The notes below the pieces were generated by a model, which was not told the DNA's origin, did not search any database, and saw nothing but the letters and a program-made list of their open reading frames with translations. Below are positions 8,951 to 16,194 of a stretch of DNA of 64,000 bases, piece after piece; the first letter of the stretch is position 1; every line of letters begins with the position of its first letter. A program made the position numbers and the translations under genes. Source of the stretch: Wolbachia endosymbiont of Armadillidium arcangelii (GTDB lineage: Bacteria; Pseudomonadota; Alphaproteobacteria; Rickettsiales; Anaplasmataceae); the NCBI RefSeq assembly GCF_040207875.1, contig NZ_CP157942.1, positions 62,001 to 126,000 of the forward strand. Reading direction: 5' to 3'.

Positions 8951-9880
8951 ATGATTAAATACATTTTATCCGTTGATGGAGGTGGTATTAGAGGCATCAT
9001 ACCAGCCATTATTCTAGCAGAAATAGAGCAAAGGACAAGGAAACCGATAGCTGAAATCTTTGATCTTATGGCAGGGACCTCAACCGGTGGAATTGTTATA
9101 GCAGGATTATGTAAAAAAGATAAACAAGGAAACCCTCAATATTCAGCCAATGATTTAGTCGAGCTTTACCAAAAATACGGGTCATATATTTTTAAATCTT
9201 CATTTTTGAGAAGATCAATATTTTCTTGGCTTAATTGCGCACAATACCCACATAAAAATATTGAATTTGTACTGGATAAATATTTTGGCGATGATATCCT
9301 TAAAAACACTTTAAGTAATGTGTTGATTACGAGTTACGATATTCACAATAACTGCCCATTTTTCTTCAAAAGCTGGAAAGAGGATAGAAATTTTATTAAA
9401 TTAAGGGATGTATTAAGAGCAGCAACTGCAGCACCTACTTACTTTGCACCTAAATATCTTAAAATTAACCACAAGGAAATGGTATTAGTGGATGGCGGGG
9501 TATTTGCCAATAATCCAGCTGCTTGTGCATATGCAAGTGGTAAGAAATTGTTTCCAAATGATGAGATTATACTGTTATCACTAGGTACTGGTAGAACAGA
9601 TAGAAGCATAGAGTATGCCAATTCAAAGAGATTTGGAAAGATAGGTTGGATAAAACCACTACTACATGTGATGTTTGCTTCCAGTTTAGATGCAGTAAAC
9701 TACCAACTCAATCAAGTTATAGCTGATAAATATATACGTATACAATCACAATTGAAAATAGCATCACCTGACATGGATAATATTACATCAAAAAATATCA
9801 AATCTCTTCAGCAAGAGGCAAAGGCAATGATAGAGGACAATCAGAAAGTGATAGAGAAATTTTGTGATGTTATATCTTGA
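8951..9880 (+). CDS. patatin-like phospholipase
   Basis: A 309-residue lipid acyl hydrolase. The oxyanion-hole motif GGGIRG is at residues 10-15, the nucleophile Ser44 lies in GTSTGG, and the dyad Asp lies near residue 181 in VDGGVFANNP. The length and motif order match bacterial patatins (VipD/CapV-like catalytic domain). No signal peptide is seen. Patatin genes next to the tail module are known in phage WO. Likely roles are host-membrane lysis by the phage or lipid manipulation; the sequence does not distinguish them. Confidence 0.9.
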   Translation: MIKYILSVDGGGIRGIIPAIILAEIEQRTRKPIAEIFDLMAGTSTGGIVIAGLCKKDKQGNPQYSANDLVELYQKYGSYIFKSSFLRRSIFSWLNCAQYPHKNIEFVLDKYFGDDILKNTLSNVLITSYDIHNNCPFFFKSWKEDRNFIKLRDVLRAATAAPTYFAPKYLKINHKEMVLVDGGVFANNPAACAYASGKKLFPNDEIILLSLGTGRTDRSIEYANSKRFGKIGWIKPLLHVMFASSLDAVNYQLNQVIADKYIRIQSQLKIASPDMDNITSKNIKSLQQEAKAMIEDNQKVIEKFCDVIS

Positions 9881-10004
9881 TAAGTAGAGATGCCAAATTC
9901 TGCAGAGCTAAACAAGTTTTTAGAATAGACATATTAAATATATAATTATTTTCACTTACATCTTAATATAATATTTCTCAGTACCCAACTATCTTTAACA
10001 CAAT

Positions 10005-10919
10005 TCAATTTTCACACTCATCAGCAGTTAGGCCACTTGCTCGCAAAATAACATCAGTAGAAACACCCGCCTTCACTAGATTTTTTGCAACCTTGATTTT
10101 TTCTGTTTTTTTAACTTTTTCCTTGCCATTTTTCATATCTTCAGATAAAAATTTGACTAATGCATCTAATGATTCTTGTTCTCTGTACTCATTTATTAAA
10201 CTCAATAGCTTTTTGCTTTCTCTTGTTTTAGGTAGCAGAACTTTAATATTCACTGATAATTGTTCTGCTATTTGATATAATTTGTCAAATGATATGGCAG
10301 TATATCCTTTTTCATACTCGTGTATTTCCTTGAGTGTTACACCAACTTTGTTTGCTAAATCTTCCTGAGTATACCTTCTTATCAACCTCCATTCTCTTAT
10401 TCTTTGCCCTACTCTGTAATATATAGAATCAGTGCAGATTTCTCTCTCTGTATTATCATACTCGTGAATAGATAAGCCGGTTGCTTGGGAAATTATGTCA
10501 ATTGACACTCCTTCTTTAACTAGATTTTTTGCTACCTCTAATCTTGCCTCTTCTTGATTAATTTTTTCACTAATATGAACAAACCTGACTAATGAAGGTA
10601 CTATTTTGCCTAACTTTTGATTCTCGTATATTTTTGTTAGATAGAGTATTTCCTCGTCTTCATCTTCATACTCTCTTACTGTTATTGGTTTGGGTAATAG
10701 ATCTACAACATTAACTGACAACACTCTTGCTATTACATATAGTACTTCAATTGGAATAGCGCTATAGCCACTTTCATAGCTGTTTACTTCTTGGTATGTT
10801 AAACCTATTTTACTTGCTAATCCTATTTGAGTATGCCCTCGCATTAACCTACAATTTTCTATTCTTTGCCCTATTCTATAGCTAACATTGCTTGCAGAAA
10901 CAAACACATATACCTCCAT
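10005..10919 (-). CDS. WO-type transcriptional regulator with two XRE HTH domains
   Basis: 304 residues made of an internal duplication. Each half has an XRE/Cro-CI helix-turn-helix (about residues 14-70, IGQRIENCRLMRGHTQIGLA; and 167-222, VGQRIREWRLIRRYTQEDLA), a linker, and a short tail motif (VAKNLVKEGVSIDIISQATG and VAKNLVKAGVSTDVILRASG). Such double-HTH proteins occur beside RadC in the WO accessory module. It probably binds phage or host-interaction promoters, possibly as a pseudo-dimer. It lies just downstream of a paralogue (10952-11866) in the same direction. Confidence 0.85.
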   Translation of the reverse strand: MEVYVFVSASNVSYRIGQRIENCRLMRGHTQIGLASKIGLTYQEVNSYESGYSAIPIEVLYVIARVLSVNVVDLLPKPITVREYEDEDEEILYLTKIYENQKLGKIVPSLVRFVHISEKINQEEARLEVAKNLVKEGVSIDIISQATGLSIHEYDNTEREICTDSIYYRVGQRIREWRLIRRYTQEDLANKVGVTLKEIHEYEKGYTAISFDKLYQIAEQLSVNIKVLLPKTRESKKLLSLINEYREQESLDALVKFLSEDMKNGKEKVKKTEKIKVAKNLVKAGVSTDVILRASGLTADECEN

Positions 10920-10951
10920 TTAAAACTTTATTGCTATAATTTTTTCATGAG

Positions 10952-11866
10952 CTACCCATCTAGAACTACATCAACAGGTAAACCTACCGCTTGTAAAATA
11001 ATATCAATAGAAATTCCACCTTTTACTAGATCCTTTGCAACTTTAATCCTTTCTATCTCTCTCACTTTCTCCTCACAAATCCGTATCCCTTCAAACAAAG
11101 ATTTTATTAATGCATTACGTAGTTCTTGGCTCTCAATTTCTTTGTATTCTTTAATCAAATCAGGTAGCTCATTTTCTATCTCATCTCCTGTTAGTTCAAG
11201 TAGGTCCATGATATTAATTGATAACACCTTTGCTATTCCATATAATTTATCAAGTGGAACAGAAGTCCTTCCTTGTTCATAGTTGCTTATTTCGTGACGT
11301 GTTGTATTCATTTTCTCTGCTAAATCTTTTTGAGCATACTCTCTCACTATCCTCCATTCTTTTATCTTCTTTCCTATTTGGCAGTGTATAGAACCAACTT
11401 TTTCTTCAATACATTCATCAGCAGAGAGGCCAATTGCTTGTGAAACAATATCAACAGAAATTCCTGCTTTAACCAGACCCTTTGCAATTTTTATTTTTTC
11501 CGATTTTCTACTACTTTTTTCACTGACTTGGACAAATTTGGTTAGCAAACAAAACATTCTACGTAACTCATGATCGTTAATCTTTTTATATTCTCTTACT
11601 AGATTTAATATTTCCTCTCCGTCATCTTCAAAACAGATTTTTGATACAGGAATGAGATCCGTAATACTGATTGATAGTGCCTCAGCTATAGCATATAACC
11701 TTTCAATTGAAATTCTACGGTTTCCTTTCTCATATTGCAGTATCACCCAATACTTTACACCAATTTTCTCAGCTAAATCTTTCTGAGTATACCCCCTCTC
11801 TAACCTCCAACTTTTCACTTTTTGCCCTACTTCATAGTCTAGACTTCTTTCCACGAAAAGAACCAT
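10952..11866 (-). CDS. WO-type transcriptional regulator with two XRE HTH domains (paralogue 2)
   Basis: 304 residues with the same double layout as its neighbour: HTH segments VGQKVKSWRLERGYTQKDLA and IGKKIKEWRIVREYAQKDLA, each followed by the AKxLVKxGxSxDxx tail motif (AKGLVKAGISVDIVSQAIGL and AKDLVKGGISIDIILQAVGL). Only 32 nt separate it from 10005-10919, so the two are likely co-transcribed. The reading frame is intact. It is closer to 13992-14906 than to the adjacent gene, from the shared FEDDGEEILNLVREYKKIND stretch. Confidence 0.85.
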   Translation of the reverse strand: MVLFVERSLDYEVGQKVKSWRLERGYTQKDLAEKIGVKYWVILQYEKGNRRISIERLYAIAEALSISITDLIPVSKICFEDDGEEILNLVREYKKINDHELRRMFCLLTKFVQVSEKSSRKSEKIKIAKGLVKAGISVDIVSQAIGLSADECIEEKVGSIHCQIGKKIKEWRIVREYAQKDLAEKMNTTRHEISNYEQGRTSVPLDKLYGIAKVLSINIMDLLELTGDEIENELPDLIKEYKEIESQELRNALIKSLFEGIRICEEKVREIERIKVAKDLVKGGISIDIILQAVGLPVDVVLDG

Positions 11867-11933
11867 ACATATAATATTTTCTACTATAGCTCAAAGGCTC
11901 CAGATATAATAGCCAGACTCTGGAACCTTTAAA

Positions 11934-12785
11934 TTAAAGTGCCCTACAAGTTTCTTTACTATTTTCACGTACTTTGTCTGCCCATGAAAACAATTTTTCA
12001 CTTACTTCCTTCTGCTTTTCACTCCATATGCCACATCTAGTGAAACTACCTCTTTCTACCGCTTCTTTAAGTTTCACTCCCCCAAAAAGGCAGTTTTTTC
12101 CTATTTCTTCTCCTCTTTGTTGTAATTCAGCCCACATTTCCTTGTTTTCTACTCTCACTTGTACTTGATCATATTTTTTTACATCTTGGTACAATATAAT
12201 ATTTAGCTTACCAAGGCTTGTAGGAAATTCTAACATGACAGAGCTGCCATCTGACATATCGGTATAGTTTCTTATATCTCCTTTCTCGCTTTTAACCTCT
12301 ACTGCATTATTACCCATTCTTAAAATTAAACCTCTGTTTAGACCTGTACCTTCTAATACTTTGGAAGCTTCTACCTTGCTATCCTTAGAAAATTCCATAT
12401 ACGATGTTGTATTATCTATTTCCACATCTATTAAAGTTCCTTTCTGAACAGCACTTTCGCCAGCTTTTCTCAGTTCTCCAAGTTTCTTGTCTATTTGTGG
12501 TTGTACCTCTGATTGCAATTCCTTGTAGATTTCATCTATCAGTTTATTCTGCAGTAGCGTATCATGAAACTCTGCACCACTTAGCATTAATTTACGTATT
12601 AGCTTTTTTCGATCACCTTTTTCTAATCTGTGAAAATGTGTACCCAATACTACATACTCTGCAATACTCCATTCTCCCTCATTACATGCATTTAGCCTTG
12701 CTCCAGCAGCTAGTGCTTCGTCTACAGCCTTGTGCAGTTCATTTGAACTTTTTGCTCTTACCACAGCACTCTTAAACCAGCTCAA
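11934..12785 (-). CDS. conserved WO accessory protein, main part (probably fused to the upstream ORF)
   Basis: 283 residues, no recognised family. The first possible start is a weak TTG at 12785. The frame continues upstream in KIKPNTEKLSWFKS and would join the 87-residue ORF at 12803-13066 if a run of seven A's (12806-12812) held eight. I infer one gene of about 380 residues broken, or slipping, at that run. The module (SKDSKVEASKVLEG, RNYTDMSDGSSVMLEF, IGKNCLFGGVKLKEAVERG) recurs at the C-terminus of the ankyrin protein at 48130-50121. It lies between the regulators and radC, as in other WO accessory blocks. Confidence 0.75.
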   Translation of the reverse strand: MSWFKSAVVRAKSSNELHKAVDEALAAGARLNACNEGEWSIAEYVVLGTHFHRLEKGDRKKLIRKLMLSGAEFHDTLLQNKLIDEIYKELQSEVQPQIDKKLGELRKAGESAVQKGTLIDVEIDNTTSYMEFSKDSKVEASKVLEGTGLNRGLILRMGNNAVEVKSEKGDIRNYTDMSDGSSVMLEFPTSLGKLNIILYQDVKKYDQVQVRVENKEMWAELQQRGEEIGKNCLFGGVKLKEAVERGSFTRCGIWSEKQKEVSEKLFSWADKVRENSKETCRAL

Positions 12786-12802
12786 CTTTTCTGTATTTGG
12801 CT

Positions 12803-13066
12803 TTATTTTTTTAAAGCTGAAGTAAACGGATTTAAATCTTCTGCTTGATCGCTTACAGGTTTTGTGCCATATATGTAGTCAAATCCTTTCCCGTAGTTGA
12901 TTTTGTTTTCGCGAATGTTTCTGCTAGGGGAAGTCTCCCGGTTTATCTCCTTCTGGTTATTAATTTTACTCACAAATTTAGACTGCTCTATATCAACGCT
13001 TTCAAGAGCACCAAATATTTTCTTGTGATTAACATTAGTCTTTTTATTCTGATCTTTACTAGTCAT
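12803..13066 (-). CDS. small hydrophilic ORF, likely N-terminal part of the 11934-12785 protein
   Basis: 87 residues, polar and low in hydrophobics (MTSKDQNKKTNVNHKKIFGA ... NPFTSALKK), with no known domain. It ends in an A7 run; adding one A makes the frame continue without a stop into the next ORF (ALKKIKPNTEKLSWFK). The two ORFs are therefore best read as one gene with a 1-nt deletion or transcriptional slippage at the homopolymer. Confidence 0.65.
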   Translation of the reverse strand: MTSKDQNKKTNVNHKKIFGALESVDIEQSKFVSKINNQKEINRETSPSRNIRENKINYGKGFDYIYGTKPVSDQAEDLNPFTSALKK

Positions 13067-13168
13067 ATAAACCTCATATTAAAAATACTTTTTAAGTATA
13101 CAAACCTTAATTTATACACTCTATTACTCAGCATAAATTGTAGTGAGTAAACTTGCAAATACTTTCTG

Positions 13169-13825
13169 CTATAACAATCCGTTTTCTCTAAAGCTAAAAT
13201 AGCCCGCACTTGTAATGATAATATGATCAAATAATCTAACGCTTACAGTACTACATGCTGCTGCTAAGCTCTTTGTTACTTCTTGATCTTCTTCTGACGG
13301 TTCTAAACTTCCTCCAGGATGGTTATGTGACATTATTATTGATGTTGTATTTTTTATTAATGCCTTTCTTGTAATCTCCTTTATGTACACCGGTGCTTTT
13401 TCCATTTCACCAATATAGGATTCTTCTCCGATTAATTGGCGCCTTTTATTCAAATACAATATTTTTACACATTCCCTCTCTGCGTGACCTATACTTACGT
13501 TTAAGTACTCTACTAGCCCTTGTAAGTCCATTATTGGCTCACTTTTGAGCTTTTCTCTCAGTACCCTTTCTAGTGTTTCCTTAACACACATAATCATTGC
13601 CACTGCAGAATCAGTTACTCCTTCTATGACTTTCAGGTCATCCATTTCTCGACCTAAAATCCTTCCTACTCCTGTATAGGTATTCACCAGATTTTTAGCA
13701 ATTTCTTGAGCTTGTGGCCTTTCATGTACTGCACTTAGAAACGTTTCCATTATTTCACGATCAAGTAGTGCTTTTCCTTTGCTTTCTAATATTCTGAATT
13801 CGATTTCTTCTTTACTTTTATTCAT
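13169..13825 (-). CDS. radC: RadC-like JAB-domain protein
   Basis: 218 residues. The N-terminal half has the HhH-like region (LVNTYTGVGRILGREMDDLK) and the C-terminal half a JAB/MPN metal-binding motif, SHNHPGGSLEPSEED. RadC was named as a repair protein, but the family's real activity is unsettled. The HxHPxG and distal Asp needed for zinc binding are present. It sits among the WO regulators, the usual context in the WO accessory module. It is related to but clearly diverged from the copy at 23138-23812. Confidence 0.87.
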   Translation of the reverse strand: MNKSKEEIEFRILESKGKALLDREIMETFLSAVHERPQAQEIAKNLVNTYTGVGRILGREMDDLKVIEGVTDSAVAMIMCVKETLERVLREKLKSEPIMDLQGLVEYLNVSIGHAERECVKILYLNKRRQLIGEESYIGEMEKAPVYIKEITRKALIKNTTSIIMSHNHPGGSLEPSEEDQEVTKSLAAACSTVSVRLFDHIIITSAGYFSFRENGLL

Positions 13826-13991
13826 ATAATTTACCCTTCACTAACAACAAACTTTTTTAAATATTTACTGCTGTTTTTTTTATCAGCATTGGCATAAAGC
13901 CATAGCTTGCGAGTGAAGTCAAATCAATTTCTCAATCTTTTTTACTTATTTTTTCATGAATAGGTGAAGATATTAATATATACTGATTTTT

Positions 13992-14906
13992 TTATTTTAA
14001 ACTTGTTGAATTTCGCTTAGAGAGATGACTACTGTTCGTAACACAATATCGATAGAAATTCCTTCTTTTACTAAGTCTTTTGCAATTTTCTGCTCTTTTC
14101 ACTTTTTCTTCGCAAATCCGTATCTCTTCAAGCAGAGATTTTATTAGCGCATAGCGTAATTCTTGACTCTCAATTTTTTTGTATTCTTTTATCAAATTAG
14201 GTACTACTTTACTACCTTCATCTTCCTCTATTAGTAGATTTGTAATACTAATTGATAATGTTTCTGCTATCTCATATAATTTTTCCAGTGGAATAGCAGT
14301 CCTTCCTTGCTCATAATTGCTTATTTCGTCACGTGTTGTAGCCATTTTCTCTCCTAAATCTTTTTGAGTATACTCTCTCACTAGCCTCCATTCTTTTATC
14401 TTTTTCCCTATTTGGTAGTATATAGAACCAACTTTTTCTTCAACACATTCATCAGCAGAGAGACCTATTGTTTTTGCAACGACATCAACAGAAATTCCTT
14501 CTTTAACCAAACCCTTTGCAATTTTTACTTTCTCTGCTTTCCTACTACTTTTTTCACTGACTTGGACAAATTTGGTTAGCAAACAAAACATTCTACGTAA
14601 CTCCTGATCATTAATCTTTTTATATTCTCTTACTAGATTTAATATCTCCTCTCCCTTATCTTCAAAACAGATTTTTTCATTTGATACAGGAATAAGATCC
14701 GTAATATTAATTGATAACACCTTTGCTATAGCGCACAACTTTTTAATCGAAATTTTTCGTGTTCCTTTTTCATATTGTAGTACTATTTGATACGTTACGC
14801 CGATTTTTTCCGCTAAATCCTTTTGAGTATAACCTCGCTTTAACCTCCAACTTCTTACTTTCTCTCCCACTTCGTGATCTAAAGAATTAGTATAGCTAAC
14901 GGTCAT
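13992..14906 (-). CDS. WO-type double-HTH regulator (paralogue 3), C-terminal frameshift
   Basis: 304 residues; two XRE HTH domains (VGEKVRSWRLKRGYTQKDLA and IGKKIKEWRLVREYTQKDLG). The last 35 residues (KRLSKRRNFYRYCVTNSS...) do not match the family. A shift of one nucleotide after KVKRAE restores IAKDLVKEGISIDIVLR, the expected tail motif. So a 1-nt loss near 14090 in an A-rich stretch has altered the end. Both DNA-binding domains remain intact, so partial function is possible. Confidence 0.82.
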   Translation of the reverse strand: MTVSYTNSLDHEVGEKVRSWRLKRGYTQKDLAEKIGVTYQIVLQYEKGTRKISIKKLCAIAKVLSINITDLIPVSNEKICFEDKGEEILNLVREYKKINDQELRRMFCLLTKFVQVSEKSSRKAEKVKIAKGLVKEGISVDVVAKTIGLSADECVEEKVGSIYYQIGKKIKEWRLVREYTQKDLGEKMATTRDEISNYEQGRTAIPLEKLYEIAETLSISITNLLIEEDEGSKVVPNLIKEYKKIESQELRYALIKSLLEEIRICEEKVKRAENCKRLSKRRNFYRYCVTNSSHLSKRNSTSLK

Positions 14907-15261
14907 TCTTTTTCATAACCTGCAATTTTAAAAGTTTTAGATAGAAATTTTCTAGCATATGTTACCTTTGTTGAGAACTAGTATATTAAATGCCTATGCT
15001 ATGACAAGCGAAGAAGTTCACACTTTAAATAGGTATCTTTGAGGCTGCTAAATCATGTTGTTGGCATTTTAATATTACCTTATAGAAGAGTTGATAAAAA
15101 GATCTACAAAAGGGCGTCTAAGGTGCATACTAGGGTTATCTATGAAGGTAATTTTTCCCAACTCTTGAAATTTTGCTAACTTTAATAGACTTTAGCATAA
15201 AAACGTTGAATATTTCTTCACAATTGTGTATAATTATTAATGCTTTTTAAGTGGATTTCCT
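14907..15261. other. intergenic region, no gene recognised
   Basis: 355 nt between the divergent regulator (minus) and the Rpn-family gene (plus). All frames are closed and AT-rich. Promoters for both genes should be here, but I see no clear operator. A segment near 15050-15130 could be decayed coding sequence, but I cannot assign it. Confidence 0.4.
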
Positions 15262-16194
15262 ATGGCTCTTTCGAAGTTTCTCGATCCAAAAAATGATATA
15301 TCGTTCAAGCGCATCTTTGGCACTGAAAAAAATAAGGACATTCTTATTCACTTCCTTAATGATATCCTTGGCTTCACTGGCAAAAGTACAATAAAGGATA
15401 TAGAGTTCTTAAGTACTATTCAAGACCCTGATATTGCTTCTAAAAAACAAAGCATTGTTGATGTTCTTTGTAGAGATGAAAATGGGCTGCAAGTGATAGT
15501 CGAAATGCAGGTTGCTAAAACTAAAGGCTTTGAAAAACGTGCACAATACTATGCTGCTAAAGCTTACTCAAGACAAGCTGATAAAGGTGATCAATATCAT
15601 GACCTTAAGGAAATTATCTTTATTGCTATAGCAGATTGTATTTTATTTCCTGATAAGTATGAGTACAAATCAAAGCACACTATTCGCGATGAAGATACTA
15701 ATGAACATGATCTAAAAGATTTTTACTTTATATTTATTGAGTTGCCTAAATTTCCAAAAACCAAAGAAGATCAGCTTTCAAGTATAGTTGAAAAATGGGT
15801 CTACTTCTTTAGATATGCAGACGAAACTAGTGAAGAAGAGCTAGAGAGAATAATAGGAAGTGATCTAATAATTAAAAGAGCATATGAAGAACTAAATAGG
15901 TTCAATTGGTCAGAAAAAGAATTTATTGCCTATGAACAAGAGATAAAGCGTATTCGTGATGAACAGGCTGTCCTTGCTCAAAAACTCGATGATGCTAAAC
16001 ATGAAGGTAGACAAGAAGGTAGACAAGAAGGCATCCAAATCGGGCATGAAAAAGGTAAAATTGAAGGTAAAATTGAAGGTAAAATTGAAGTTGCAAAAAA
16101 CTCACTCAAGGCCGGTGTCTCTATTGATGTTATCGCTGAAATCACTGGCCTTTCGGTAGATGAAATTAAACAACTTCAGGAAGAAATAGCATGA
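15262..16194 (+). CDS. Rpn family recombination-promoting nuclease / putative transposase (PD-(D/E)XK)
   Basis: 310 residues. The start MALSKFLDPKNDISFKRIFG and the core VDVLCRDENGLQVIVEMQV (PD-(D/E)XK nuclease: Asp, then E-x-Q) are typical of the Rpn/YhgA-like family, common in Wolbachia. A polar tandem repeat (EGRQEGRQEG, GKIEGKIEGKIE) follows near residues 250-275. The last 35 residues (VAKNSLKAGVSIDVIAEITG) match the tail motif of the nearby double-HTH regulators. Its 3' end overlaps the convergent ankyrin gene by 29 nt. Confidence 0.88.
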   Translation: MALSKFLDPKNDISFKRIFGTEKNKDILIHFLNDILGFTGKSTIKDIEFLSTIQDPDIASKKQSIVDVLCRDENGLQVIVEMQVAKTKGFEKRAQYYAAKAYSRQADKGDQYHDLKEIIFIAIADCILFPDKYEYKSKHTIRDEDTNEHDLKDFYFIFIELPKFPKTKEDQLSSIVEKWVYFFRYADETSEEELERIIGSDLIIKRAYEELNRFNWSEKEFIAYEQEIKRIRDEQAVLAQKLDDAKHEGRQEGRQEGIQIGHEKGKIEGKIEGKIEVAKNSLKAGVSIDVIAEITGLSVDEIKQLQEEIA

